From Monodelphis domestica (taxonomy: Eukaryota; Chordata; Mammalia; Didelphimorphia; Didelphidae): 64,000 bases of DNA. A model generated the notes under the pieces. It was not told the DNA's origin. It did not search any database and saw nothing but the letters and a program-made list of their open reading frames with translations. The stretch spans positions 426,721,535 to 426,785,534 of the forward strand of contig NC_077228.1 in NCBI RefSeq assembly GCF_027887165.1, given 5' to 3'. This document shows, one piece after another, positions 11,138 to 22,344 of this stretch. A program made the position numbers and the translations under genes. Within the stretch, counting starts at the first letter, position 1, and every line of letters begins with the position of its first letter.

Positions 11138-11288
11138 ATTATTATTTCTTCTGCTTTATAGATGAGAAAATGGAGGCTTGAGAATTGTGACTTGGCAGGG
11201 ATTATGTAGCCAAAAATGGATCAGTGCCAGGATTAGAATCAAGTTTCCTGATTCCAGTTCAATGCCCTTTCCACAATAACAGGCTTTT
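11138..11288 (-). mobile_element. MIR SINE
   Basis: TTATAGATGAGAAAATGGAGGC, AATTGTGACTTGGCAGGG and GTGCCAGGATTAGAATC are complement MIR core and head. Confidence 0.7.
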
Positions 11289-11339
11289 TCTTTATTCAGT
11301 GTAAGATAACTTTGCATGTGGGTTGTTCAAATATATAAA

Positions 11340-12500
11340 TGCAATTTGTAGGTGGCATATGATCTGAGACCTGGCCCGCCTCTGCTAAAAGGAGATGCAA
11401 GGTCAGTGGCTATAATGCTAGTAAATGTTACCTAAGGGTAGGTGTGATTGAAGGGGCAGGCAGACTCAGGGGGACCAAGGGGCTTGGTGCTCTTTTCTTC
11501 TGTCTCCAAGAGGGATATCAGGCTGGAATTCTATCCCCCTTCAAATTTCTTTGGTCAGGGGCATTAGTCTGAATTCAGAAGGAAAGGTCTCAGGGAGAGG
11601 GTGGGCTTGAGTACACAGCTTAGCTCCTTCCTAATAAATACTGGTTTATGTAAGCAGCTTTCATAAATACCAAATAGTGAGCAAGTCCATTTATCCATTA
11701 AAATAGCAAGTAGAAATTAGAGAAGTATTACAACTGACCAATGTGGAAGAGGCATGAAGAAAGAGAGAATTTCAAGCTTGCAAGAGAAAGTTGGGGACCT
11801 GATCTGTCAATCAAGGTGAAGATTCCAAACAGAATGTTCCCAGGAAAGGCAGTTGGGGGATTTTTTTTCCCTCTGGGGTTACTGACCAAAGGAACTAAAC
11901 CTCTTCTCTGGGGTTCCTGACCAAGAGAGATTGACTTTTTCTGATCTAGGCAGAGAGAGACCTTTGGGGGGGGGCTTCTGGAATTAATCTGAGAAGAAAT
12001 TAACTATTGTTGGTGGCTTTGTGTAATTGGAAGAAGAAAGAAGATTTAACAGTTGTCCTCCATCTCTCTGGATGACTGAGTCACAGTTGTGACTGGGATG
12101 ACATTTCCCAAATCCTCCTAATTCTCCTTGTAGACTAGGGACTCTCCTATCCCTCTTACCTCAGTTATCCATCCAGTTGTTCCCAATAAACCCCTTTACT
12201 TGAGAAAGGAAGAGTGAAGAATATTTATCTGAAATCTCATAGTTCCCCTGAGTTACTTAGAAGATGACTGTCTAAGATCGGGGGAGGGGAAAGGGAGGCA
12301 GAAAGGGTGTGGGTGGAAACTGGGAGGTGAAGGGAGGAGAAGGGTAGGAAATATCTTGATTTATTAGCCATTAGTTATCAATAGACAACCCCAGAATACC
12401 CCAGAGCACCCTTCTAGCAGCATCTCTCTATCTCTGAAGAAATACTTCTACCTCCATTCTAACAAATAGGCACCCTGAGGTTTCCCCTAGTATCTCTCTA
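11340..12500. other. Unassigned segment with LTR-like 3' signal
   Basis: Base composition is richer in G and purines than the flanks. A stretch near 12120-12200 (CTCTTACCTCAG, CCCAATAAACCCCTTTACTTGAG) looks like the polyadenylation region of an LTR, and 12278-12350 is a purine-rich run. I could not find matching LTR ends or a target duplication. Confidence 0.3.
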
Positions 12501-12727
12501 GTCACAAGTCAGAGTACCCAGTTATTACAACAAGAAATAGTTCCACACAGATTATCTATTTTATTACACCAGAGACTACACAAGAATGCATAAGTTCTTC
12601 AGCAATGTGTGATATGATAGTTCAAACCAGGAGAGAAGCTCACACTTACCCAGTGAGGAATATGCCCACCAACGATGTGTTGAGAAACTGACTTCAACTA
12701 CATATCTGTTTCTGCTTCTCACTCCTT

Positions 12728-13039
12728 TGTAAAAATGGAGATTTGAACCCTAGACTTCAATCCCCAGAAGTCCTTGGTACTTCCCAGAATTCCCTATAAT
12801 CTCACCTGAGTCTCCACCTGGGGCAAGATCACAATTTAGTATTTAAAGGGCTCTCTGCCTCCCAAGAGGCTTTCTCTTCCTGTACTTGGAGATGGCAAGA
12901 TGTAGTGAGTAAGATGCAAATGGGCTAATGTGCCCTAGGCACATGTTTTATTATTTTGTATCCTTGATTTCAAATAATCTTAATAAACCTCATAAAAATA
13001 TAATACTTTTATTTACTAGAGACTAAATTAACTGTTACA
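12728..13039 (+). mobile_element. Probable short solo LTR
   Basis: Begins TGTAAAAATGG and ends AACTGTTACA (TGT...ACA termini). Contains TATTTAAAGG (about 12840) as a TATA-like promoter and AATAAACCTC (about 12981) as polyadenylation signal, in the right order for U3-R-U5. Flanking 4-mers are CCTT (12724-12727) and CCAT (13040-13043), 3 of 4 matching. Confidence 0.5.
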
Positions 13040-13325
13040 CCATGCAATCACGTAGACTCTCAGCAACCTCTGGGTCTCTCTCCTAATGAGGGCTGGCACC
13101 AATAATGTAAGTGCCTTACACAGGCATGTAGTATCATGCTACTCTCAGAATTCTCTGTCAATCCAGAGTATCTCTCCTTCCTTATATGCAGTCATACATG
13201 AAACACATCAGGACTACTTGGAAGCCAGATTACATGACTCTTAATGAAGGCTTATATACAACCATCACAGCCTTTCCCAACAGTTGTTAATTTACTAGGT
13301 AGATGGTATATGGTAGTCATTTTAA
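13040..13325 (-). mobile_element. Possible older LTR piece, opposite orientation
   Basis: On the minus strand from about 13282 the sequence starts TGTTGGGAAAGGCTGTGATGG and has GTATATAAGCC shortly after, a promoter-like arrangement; 12500-12620 could be its other side, split by the LTR at 12728. Weak evidence, no duplication found. Confidence 0.25.
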
Positions 13326-13390
13326 AATTCTCTGAACCCAAGTCAGTGCCTTACACATAGTGGGTTGTTAAATGTTGAATAAATAAATGG
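13326..13390 (+). mobile_element. L2 LINE 3' end
   Basis: AGTGCCTTACACATAGTGGG and GTTGAATAAATAAATGG match the L2 3' terminus. Confidence 0.65.
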
Positions 13391-13519
13391 ATTCAGCTTA
13401 CAATCTTCGAAATTCTTGAGATCATCATACCAGTTTATTTCTTTGAAAAATGATGATTTATTGCTTTGGAAAAATCTTAGTGAACTAATGGATAGAACAT
13501 TGGTAAAAGAGCCAGAACT

Positions 13520-13690
13520 ATGTCTTGTGCTTGATTTTACTGTTAACCAGTTTTATACTACTGGGCAATTGATGTAGTCTTTACATTCTAGAATTTTCTC
13601 ATCTGTAAAATAGAGATCAAAATATCACCCCTGCCTATTCAGTGGGGTTGTTGGGATGACAAATTGAACAGAAAAGGGAAACATTCTCTG
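13520..13690 (+). mobile_element. MIR SINE
   Basis: ACTGGGCAATTGATGTAGTC, TTTTCTCATCTGTAAAATAG and TTGTTGGGATGAC are MIR core/3' motifs. Confidence 0.7.
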
Positions 13691-15299
13691 AAAAAAAAAA
13701 AGCTCAAGATACTATATAGTCTTACTAAGTATAGTTTCCCTTCAGGGTAAAGTATGAACAAGGACAACACATAACAGAAAGAGCAATTGGTAATCTAAAG
13801 TGGTTTCTAAACCATTTTGTTCTTATAACAACTTGTCAGGATTGTGGAATTTTGTCAAATAAAAGCAGTAGTTGACATTTTTTTCTGACAGGACCTTGTT
13901 GGACTTCTTCCTGGAATTCTCTGAGAATTTCTTACTGTTTAGCTCTATGGCAAATGCAAGATAGAACATTGTATTATAATAAATTCCATTTTCTTCATCA
14001 GTTCTTCTTAAACACAATATTTTTTTGCATATTTACCTTTTCCTCCATTTGATAACACGAGGATTAGAATTAGAAACTATTTCTGACTTTTTTCCCAATC
14101 TTCAGACATAGTACATTATCTCTTGTTTCATTCACCTTTCCAGTGACTGCTCCCTATTCCTGGAATACATTCCCCTCTGGGATACCATCACCTCCACCTC
14201 CTAGATTCAAATGTTCTCTGGTATGGAGTTGTACCTCATTATTAGGGTTAAGATTCAGGAGAATGAGAAGGATGGAAATGAGAGATAAAGGGGACAGCTT
14301 CATAGAATGTGGGAACCATAGTGAACCTTAGAGAGAAAGATACACTAGAAAAGCATTTTTTATTTTCAATTTTCTATTTTATTGCATACTTAATCATTAA
14401 GAAACAAACTTTTAAATATGCAGAGAAGAGCCAATTAGAAAATTGCATAAGATAATGAGTTTTTGCTATGCATCATTTTTGTTTTATTTTGTTAAACAGC
14501 TCAGGATTGATGAAGAAGAGAACAAGATGAAATAAAGATCAAATAAACAAACAAAAATAGGTTGTTGCTTCTGAAAATCCACAGTGGAGCCATGTTTTAG
14601 CTATAGTTTTAAAACAAGGTAACATTTCCTCCCTCCTGTATGATCTAAAATATATTCCTTGTTTCTCTTGCTCACATTTGATATAGATCAAGCTCCAATA
14701 ACAGTCATGCAGAAAATATGTTGAATGCTGACCTGCCATCTAAGAGTAGAATGGGGTATTATTTCACACGTGGCATAAAAGTGAATGGACCATAATGGAA
14801 TATTAGGGTATCTTTTCTTTTCTTTTCTGGCTCTTTTTGAAGCTACATTAAGCAACAGACAATAGGAAAAAAGACGAGGGCTCTTTCCACCACCTATTTC
14901 TGTATGAACCATATTTTCTTGCCCTTTGAAAATGGTAGTTCAGTTGGTCATCTCCATTTTAGAAAGGCAATGGAATAAAGTAGGTAACATGGAGGAAGAT
15001 AGCAGGGTCCACTGAAAAGTGAACCTGATTCAATATTGTGTAATTTGGGGATAGTCAATTAGTAAACAAGCATCTATTATAGCAAAGCTAAGAGAAACAG
15101 AAAATTGTTTGCATTAGCTATAATGTACAAAAGATGAGAACCAAAAAATAACAGAACCTTTGTACAGAGTGGGTGGGTTGATGATGGTAGAGGATGAGGA
15201 GGAGGCTAAATTGTTCACCTCTTGTTTGGGTTTTTATTTTCTCTGCAAAGGAAAATGATCTTTGAAGTTCGGAAAGAACTAAACGAAAATGATTGAAAG
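13691..15299. other. Intergenic sequence, little recognised
   Basis: Includes a possible degenerate L2 piece at about 14125-14230 (CAGTGACTGCTCCCTATTCC, GGAATACATTCCC). Otherwise no repeat, exon or RNA seen; small open frames look random. Confidence 0.35.
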
Positions 15300-15495
15300 A
15301 GGTGATAGATACATGGCTCAGTGGATTGAAAGCTAGATCTAGAGATGGGTGATCCTGGGATCAAATGTGACATCAGACACTTCCTGGCTGTGGGAACCTG
15401 GGCAAGTCACTTAACCTGCATTATCTATTACTTTTCTGCCTTGGAACCAATATATTGTTTTGCTTCTAAGAGAAAATGTAAGTTTTTTTTAAATA
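15300..15495 (+). mobile_element. WALLSI-type SINE
   Basis: TGGCTCAGTGGATTGAAAGC (A-box region), TCCTGGGATCAAATG (B-box region), GACACTTCCTGGCTG, GGGCAAGTCACTTAACC and TCTGCCTTGGAACCAATA, ending in a T/A-rich tail. A frame from 15345 is only its shadow. Confidence 0.85.
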
Positions 15496-15770
15496 AAAGA
15501 TTGACAGATGTAAAATATAAGATACATAGGGAAATAGAAAAAGAATATATAGCTGTGCTTGATGAGTTAATTTTACCAGACTGATGAACTCTATGCTAGC
15601 TTCCTGAGATATCCTCATCCTAGGATTGGAAGATATGATTGTTGATTCCCTGTAATTAATCTAAGAATGATTTTGGAGAACTAAAGCATCAGTGAAAGAA
15701 AAATTTAATATTTTTTAAAGGGAGAGAGTAAGATATCTAAAATATAGATCAACGAGCTTAATTGTACTTT

Positions 15771-15960
15771 AAAAAACCCCTTTACCTTCCATCTTAGAAT
15801 CAATATTATGTATTGGTTCTAAGGCAGAAGAGTGGTAAAGACTAGGTAATGAGGGTCAAGTAACTTGCCCAGGGTCACACATCTAGAAAGTATCTGGGGC
15901 CAGATTTGAACTCCCATCTCTGGGCCTGGTTCTCAATCCACTGAGCTACCCAGCTGCCCC
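15771..15960 (-). mobile_element. WALLSI-type SINE with target duplication
   Basis: Complement orientation, near full length, ending CCACTGAGCTACCCAGCTGC. Flanks 15757-15770 (CTTAATTGTACTTT) and 15961-15974 (CTTAATTTTACTTT) match at 13 of 14. Confidence 0.92.
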
Positions 15961-15974
15961 CTTAATTTTACTTT

Positions 15975-16480
15975 TTGACAAAGTTTGAGTATATAATTAA
16001 AGAAACAATTAGTAAATATCTAGAAAAGCTAGCTAGCATAATTTTATTATGAGTAGACCATATCGGGTTTAACGAATTTCCTTTTATTCACCTTATTACT
16101 ATATCAGGAGACTCCAATAAATATAGTTTGTTTCAATTTTAGCAAGTTAAATGACAAAATCTCTCATATTATTTTACCAAGCATCTCTTTCAACTTTTGG
16201 TCATGGGACATTGAGCTGAAAGCAGCCAGCGACTCATCACCCACAAAGTAGACAAAGCATTGGAAGCACGTATGACAAGATTGCACAATTTCTCTGTTTC
16301 TGTTGTGAAGAAATAAGAATATCTGGGTTAGACGCTAAGAAATTAGGTGGGCTTGATATCTCAAATAGGGATCTCTGCTGGTCTGGCGATGTTTATCAAT
16401 AATTGCTAACGATCTAAAAGCTTGCTTTTCAAATACGTGAATGACAACAAAGATGAGTAGAAAGAGAAGGGGAAGAGAAT
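15975..16480. other. Unclassified intergenic sequence
   Basis: No repeat or coding signal recognised. Confidence 0.4.
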
Positions 16481-16555
16481 AAGCATTTATTAAGTGCCTA
16501 CTATATGAAAGGCATTATACTAAGTGTTTTCCCGATATGATCTCATTGGCTAATA
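16478..16555 (-). mobile_element. L2 LINE 3' end
   Basis: AAGCATTTATTAAGTGCCTA and CATTATACTAAGTGTTTTCC are the complement of the L2 3' terminus (AGTGCCTGGCACA... AATAAATGCTT). Confidence 0.7.
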
Positions 16556-16872
16556 AGTTGAATGACAAGAATTAGATATGACAGGCTAGAATGTTGAGCT
16601 GAATGTAAAAAGATGGAAATTTAATAGACAATTCCCAGCAGATGTTACTGTGGAGAACTACTTTCTTATTCTTCTCCTTTGAGGGAAATAGGCAGAATAG
16701 ACTTCCCTGATTATACCTTTTTCCCCACCTACTGGGGCTGGATTACATCATTCCCTTCTCTTGAGGTCTATATTTCCCCTTCCCTTCTTTCCCCTAATGA
16801 AGAAAACTGCAAAGACCCCTGCTATAGAGCAACCATTTTGCTTAGAAATGAGATGAAGATTTTAGTCTAGGA

Positions 16873-17087
16873 TTGTAGTTTTAAAAATAGGGTCCAGGGA
16901 CTCATAGGGGTCCCTAAGACCTTTCAGGGGAACTGTGAGGTCAAACTATGGTCATAATATTAGGATGTATTAATTTCAAATATGATAAATATCAGTAGAT
17001 ATTGCCCACATAAACAAAAGTTTTTGTGGTTCCCAATTTTTAAGAGTGCACTGGTGTCCTTGAGACCAAGAAGTTTCAGAGCTACTG
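16873..17087. mobile_element. hAT (Charlie-like) non-autonomous DNA transposon
   Basis: A 215-bp element. Left end TTGTAGTTTTAAAAAT and right end, complemented, CAGTAGCTCTGAAACT share an imperfect inverted repeat. Inside, GGGGTCCCTAAGACC..TTTCAGGGG and GATATTGCCCACATAAACAAAAG, GTCCTTGAGACCAAGAAGTTT match the ends of hAT-Charlie elements from memory. Flanks GTCTAGGA (16865-16872) and GCCTAGGA (17088-17095) are an 8-bp duplication with one mismatch, the size hAT transposases make. No transposase. Confidence 0.8.
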
Positions 17088-17224
17088 GCCTAGGACAGAA
17101 ATACCCAATAAAACAGAAAACTCCAGTTCCAATCCCACCATAGTTTTTATTCTTCCCAAAATGAGAAGAAATGCAACTCCCACAATATTTAGCTATGCAG
17201 GGTTCTTTAAAAGGCATCTAGCCA

Positions 17225-17397
17225 GAGGCAGCTGGGTGGCTCAGTGGATTGAGAGCCAGGTCTAGAGATGGGAGGTCCTAGGTTCAAATTTGGCCTCAGA
17301 CACTTCCCAGCTGGGTGACCCTGGGCAATTCACTTGACCCCCATTGCCTAGCCCTTGCCAGTATTGGCTCCAAGATGGAAGGTAAGGGTTTAAAAAG
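17225..17397 (+). mobile_element. WALLSI-type tRNA-derived SINE, full length, perfect target duplication
   Basis: The best-preserved SINE in the window. Pol III A box TGGCTCAGTGG (17237-17247) and B box GGTTCAAATT (17281-17290); body GACACTTCCCAGCTGGGTGA, TTGACCCCCATTGCCTAG and GGCTCCAAGATGGAAGGTAA; A-rich tail. The 16-bp duplication AAAAGGCATCTAGCCA is identical at 17209-17224 and 17398-17413. The A-rich tail and duplication length fit LINE-1 mobilisation. Confidence 0.95.
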
Positions 17398-17589
17398 AAA
17401 AGGCATCTAGCCAAAATCTTGCTAAAATTACTCTTAATTTGGGATGAATATAAAATCCCTCTAGTTCATTTCAAAGAATCAACTTCTCAAGTACAAGTAG
17501 GGATACATCATTAGGTAGCAGTTCATCTGAAAGAAAATTTAAAAAAAATTAGGGAATTGAGTTGATTGAAAATTTACTAGTCCTTCATT

Positions 17590-18320
17590 TTCTAAAGGAC
17601 CAATAATATAATGACAGTGACGTCTTGACTTGTGTCCAAGTTGGATTTAAATAAAGCAGAGTTGCCTAAAGTCATCAGCCTCCTTCTTCCAGAGTCATCA
17701 GAGTCCAGTGGTAGGAAAAAAATCAAGACTGGCTTGATGGCAGTGGATGGGGGTGATAACATTGGCATTTTTGATGTCTGACCAAGCTGTAAGTGCTTCA
17801 AAGCACTTCATGACCATTAAAAGGAATTGTTCTCACCTGGCCCTTGGGGGAAGTCCTAACATGTGTGGGGTAAACAACCTCCCTAACTCACCAACAGGTC
17901 TGTTGTTAGCCATCTGCTGAGACAGTTTGCCAAGGCATGACTGCTGCTCAATGCTGTGGGCTTCTTGGAACCACAGGTGAGAGAGAAGTGGCAGGTGGAC
18001 ACCAAAGGAGGAGAATAGCCATAAAAATGGCTGGGCAAATCCTCACCCCAGAGATCCTGGTCTTCTCTGAACACGCATTGCACTGTGTGTTCTGTACCTT
18101 AAATAAAGTGATCGGCACATATTGCTTTTGTCAGTCCAGTGCGAGGCAGCACGAGTGAGCTATATATTTTAGCCACCACTGGATGCTTCACGGACATCTT
18201 TATTGTGGCAAATGACCCCATCAATCCAAATCAGCACATGACTTGCACCACCAACACTTAATGGGTCAATTCACAGAGGTGCTCTCACTCTTTGGATGTT
18301 GATGGCATCACAATATATGA
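17590..18320. other. Unassigned block, possible old interspersed repeat
   Basis: A 0.7-kb stretch with more CpG and fewer A/T runs than its flanks (GTGACGTCTTGACTTG near 17618, AGAGTCATCAGAGTCCAGTG near 17690, AATAAAGTGATCGGC near 18102). It feels like a repeat seen elsewhere in marsupial DNA but I cannot name the family, and its open frames do not resemble proteins. Confidence 0.3.
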
Positions 18321-18374
18321 AATATTAAAGAACCTGAATAAATTTCAACCTATTCATCTGCCATATTAAATCGG

Positions 18375-18620
18375 CCAGTAGGCAGGTAGGTGGTTAGTGG
18401 AGTCAGGAAGACTCATCTTTATGAGTTCAAATCTCACCTCAGATATTTATTAGCTATGTGACTCTGGGAAAGTCACTTAATCCTCTTTGCCTCAATTTCC
18501 TCATCTGTATAATGAGCTGGAGAAGGAAATGGCAAACTATTCTGGTATCTTTGGCAAGAAAACTCCAAATGAGGTAACAGAGAACCAGACACAGCTGGAA
18601 AGACTGAAAACAACGGAACT
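18375..18620 (+). mobile_element. Mar-1-type CORE-SINE
   Basis: GTGGAGTCAGGAAGACTCAT (head), GTGACTCTGGGAAAGTCACTT, CAATTTCCTCATCTGTATAA, GAGAAGGAAATGGCAAAC, AAGAAAACTCCAAATGAGG and GACACAGCTGGAAAGACTG (RTE-like tail). Near full length. Confidence 0.9.
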
Positions 18621-18824
18621 AACCCTAACACATGTCACCATGCCACTAAGCTGACAATATTCAGACTAGTAGCATGGATTCACAAGTTTATCACTTAGCC
18701 CGTCATCAAAGGAATATATAATCTGTGACCGTTTTGATAAAAAAAAATTTATGATTCTTCCTGACCATGTGTTTCTTTACGTAGAACAATGCAATAAGGG
18801 CATTCAGGATGCCTGTATTCCTAA

Positions 18825-19130
18825 AGAGCAGGTGCCACTCACTTAGTCAATAACCTCCATTGGCTCCCTATCACCTACAGAACCAAATATATTATCCTCT
18901 TTTTGGCACTCAAAAACCATTAAAGCCCACCTCTTTTCTAACTTTCCAATTTTCTTACACCTTCCTCTCCTTCATGTACTCTGAGACTCCTTCCCTGATA
19001 CCCAAATAAGAACCTTTATCTGCTTACTGAGTTATTTTCATTGTCTGCTCTCTGTCTGAAACAGTTCATATCTGTCTCTTGGCTTCTCTGGTCTTGGATA
19101 AAAACCAATCTTTTAAGAGAATTTTTTTCT
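18825..19130 (+). mobile_element. L2 LINE 3' region, left part
   Basis: AACCTCCATTGGCTCCCTAT, CAATTTTCTTACACCTTCCT and TCTCTTGGCTTCTCTGG match L2 3' sequence in order; it resumes at 19400 after a SINE insertion. Confidence 0.7.
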
Positions 19131-19399
19131 TGAGTAGCGGCAGATAGATGGCATAGGGAATAGAGGACAGTGCCTGGAGTTCCCAAGATCCAAGTTCAAA
19201 TCTAGCCTGAGATAACTACTAGTTGTATAACTCTGGGCAAATCACTTAACCCTATTTGCCTCAGTTTTCTCATATTTAAAATGAGGATAATAGCACCTTC
19301 CTCTCAAGGTTGTGAGAATCAAAGGGATAATAATAATAAAGTGCTTAGGGCAGTGCCTGGGTCATAGTAAGTGCTATATAAGTGTTAGTTATTATTATT
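19131..19399 (+). mobile_element. MIR/THER1-type CORE-SINE inside L2
   Basis: Head CCAAGTTCAAATCTAGCC, core CTCTGGGCAAATCACTTAACC and CAGTTTTCTCATATTTAAAATG, 3' part GGTTGTGAGAATCAAA and AAGTGCTTAGGGCAGTGCC, ending GTTATTATTATT. Full-length type. Confidence 0.85.
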
Positions 19400-19615
19400 G
19401 CTAATTAGTACCTTCCCTCTATTATCTCCCAATTTTCCTATACTTATCTTATTTGTCTTTTTGTTTTCAAGTTGTCTCTTCCATTAGACTGTGAGCTTGT
19501 TTTCTGCCTTTCTTTATAGCCCCAATATTTAACTTTATATACCCAATACTTATATAACCCTAAAAATTTGGCTTATACTATATGCTTAATAATTGCTTAC
19601 TGACCTGCTGACTGA
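19400..19615 (+). mobile_element. L2 LINE 3' end, right part
   Basis: TTAGTACCTTCCCTC, TCCATTAGACTGTGAGCTTG, ACTATATGCTTAATAATTGC: the L2 terminus, colinear with 18825-19130. Confidence 0.7.
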
Positions 19616-20219
19616 ATATTCTTCCAATTAGCTTCCAGGGGGAAAGGTCATGCAGATCAATCAACCTGGAAGCCACAGTTAGAGCTCTTGTGGCAATCCA
19701 AGTATAAAAAATGTCTAAGAGCACTTTCTGCATTTGGGGAAAATATGAGCTCAAAGGTCAGTGGCCACATTTACAGACCTTTCCAAATTTGGAAAAGGGA
19801 TAAGAACCCAGGGTTCTGGGCATTGCCCTTATCTGCTAATATCCAATGAGATAAGACATCAAGGCAGCCTGTGCTTCAAAACCATGTCTAAGCCAAATGG
19901 AAAGAAGGCTCACAGAAGGAGGTGAGGAGATATGACAGTTGACAGAGCTTTTAAACAGATATAAAGTGGTTTTGCCAGAGGTGACTTCCAAAGAGATAAC
20001 TGCCAACCTGTCAATCAGCAGAAACAGGGAGACAAGGAGAGAGTAATCAGACAAAGAAGTACAGAAGATTTTCTATAATAGAATTCACCATTTTAATTTG
20101 CTATAGTCAACTGGTCAAGGGAAATTAATTCATTGTTTAGTCAATTAGACAAACTATTTATTCCACTTCCACAGCATCTGTTATTTGGGTTCCTACCTTA
20201 ATTTAATAATCCAGTTTTG
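19616..20219. other. Unclassified intergenic sequence
   Basis: Not recognised. Slightly richer in G than flanks at 19640-20040; no LTR ends found. Confidence 0.35.
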
Positions 20220-20390
20220 GAATATTCTAATATCCCCTTCCTTGCTCTCCTTGAATCTAGTCTCTCTGCTTCTCAATCCACTTTTCATGTAGTTGCCTAA
20301 GATAATCTTCTTTGTCAACATCTGATCACGTCATACCCCCATTCAAAAAAGTCTTCAGTGTTTCCTGATAACCTAACTTGGATACTCCAG
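20220..20390 (+). mobile_element. L2 LINE fragment
   Basis: TAGTCTCTCTGCTTCTCAAT, TAAGATAATCTTCTTTG, CATCTGATCACGTCATACCC and AGTCTTCAGTGTTTCCTGAT parallel the L2 3' region (compare 32600-32660). Confidence 0.6.
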
Positions 20391-20599
20391 TAGATCTGAG
20401 ATCTCATTGATGTGAATATTCCATCTATAGTTCACATCTTTTCATCCTGGGTCTTCCTATAAATCCTGAACCGAAAGTCCAATCAATGTGTTTGAGGCCA
20501 TCTAGATTTTAGGATATTTCACAGATAATAATGGAGCACAAAGGTTGTCCTTCTGCTTATAAAATCCCTTTTGAAGAAAGAGCATAGTATCAATTATTC

Positions 20600-20880
20600 A
20601 ACCACCAAGCATTTATTAAGGTGTCTAGAGTAGTCCATGAAATGAAGGGGATACACAAAGTGTATCCTTGCCTTTGGATCAGGCCAAGATGAAGCTGCCT
20701 CAACCAAACTACCCACTGGAGTGGGCTGTTTATAGTTGGACTGAGGTAGGAGTCTGGTCATTGGAGACCACATGCAGTAATAACATGTACCCATATAAGA
20801 AAATACAAAATAGGTGCAAGTTGTTTTGGATGGGAGAGGGGGAGGAATTAAGAACTGGGGATATTAGGTAGATTGGGAAG
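20600..20880 (-). mobile_element. Possible L2 LINE fragment
   Basis: AAGCATTTATTAAGGTGTCTA and AAGTTGTTTTGGATGGGAGAG resemble complement L2 3' sequence; weak. Confidence 0.35.
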
Positions 20881-21249
20881 AGTGCCAGGTTTCTGGCACC
20901 TGTATGTTTTAGGTCAAGATGTTTCACATCCTTGAGACTCAGTAGTTAATCTGTAAATGGGAAGAGGCAGGGTTAGTTTACAGACCCCTGAAATTTGTCC
21001 ATGGGCTCCTTCTAGTCTTTGTGGACCCCAAATTAAGAGCCTGTACTCCCCACCATTTTTGGAGACTTTTACAGTTTTTTATCTTTTCTTTCTTTTTTTT
21101 AATACTTAAAAAGTAATTTTTGATACTTGAACAACTTTGAGATAATAGAGATGATTGTATCAGATTTTTCTGAGAGGTTTCCTTTTCATCTATGAAGAGA
21201 CCTTTGTACTTTAATATTTGGATGAGATCATAGTCTTTTTTTATAATCA

Positions 21250-21540
21250 TCTCCCCTCCCCAGATTACATGACAATTACATGTCAATACATGTCACATTA
21301 ATATTTGCCTTCTGACGTTTTGCAATTCATGCTCTCTCTCTTCCTCCCAAAGGAGGCAGATAATATGTATTGGTTGTACATAAATTATCATGCAACATAT
21401 GTTGTATGTTTGTCATATGAAAGAAGATACACATTAACTACACTAAAGAAAAGTTCATTGAGGAAATAAAGAAGGATGTTTCCATTTGTATTTGGACTCT
21501 GTACCTTCTATGGAGGTAGCCATCCAGGTTCATAGACTTT
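21250..21540 (-). mobile_element. L1 3' UTR-like fragment
   Basis: Same motif order as 9062-9345: TTTTGCAATTCATGCTCTCTC, CCTCCCAAAGGAGGCAGATA, TTATCATGCAACATATG, GAAAGAAGATACACATTAAC. Confidence 0.5.
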
Positions 21541-22333
21541 TGAACATAACTCTTTTGTTCTAATCTTCTTTCAAAGGGGAAAGAATAAGAACAAGAAATA
21601 TTCTAATAACATCCTGCTGCTCTTGCTCTTGCCTCCTTTTATGAATATTTTCACATACATGTATAATGTATATAGTTTAGGCCTGTTAATGGACACCAGC
21701 AAATCTTCTGCCCCAATTAAATTGCCAACCTAGTGTCTCATTGAAAGCCAGGCTAGACTAGATTGCTTGTTAAAGCACTTAATTCTATTGGTTGCTTACT
21801 ATAATTTTTTTCTTGTAGATTTTTAGCTTACAAAGAAGTAACATATACAAAGATACTACACTGATATCTTTTGTATTTTAAGGATTATATCACAGATCTT
21901 GATTTTGACAGAGTTGGGAAACTTAGAGAGTAGATGTTCAAAAATTTTATGGAGGAACTTTAACTTGTGAAAAACGTATTTGTAAATGAAATGGTACAAA
22001 GCATTCTCTATATAGCATGGAAAAATCAAAATAAATTGATATTCACTTTATATGAAATTCACACTTTTTTGTAGATTCTGAACACTGCAGCAAAATAGAA
22101 ATGCTGTTCAGAATATCAAATATGAATGTGCTCATGATAAATTAGTTGCAATGAGTGACGAACATACAGACATAATTATAATACCCTAGTGCATTCATAA
22201 AACTTTGCCCATAATCTTCAAAAATTCTATGTTCTTATTTATATTTCTCATGATTCTAGAGATGTTTATTTGTCTAGAAAAATATTATAGCTCTGAGATA
22301 CAATAAAATGTACTTAAGGTTATAGCAAATATT
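21541..22333. other. AT-rich sequence, nothing recognised
   Basis: Repeat-poor AT-rich DNA. No coding signal. Confidence 0.4.
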
Positions 22334-22344
22334 CTTTAAAACAC

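Noticed and set aside
11340..12500. A complete provirus or LTR
   Set aside because: Only a polyadenylation-like region and a purine run can be seen; no paired termini or duplication.
17225..17300. A tRNA gene suggested by A and B boxes
   Set aside because: It is the head of a SINE with a body, A-rich tail and target duplication; no cloverleaf closure.
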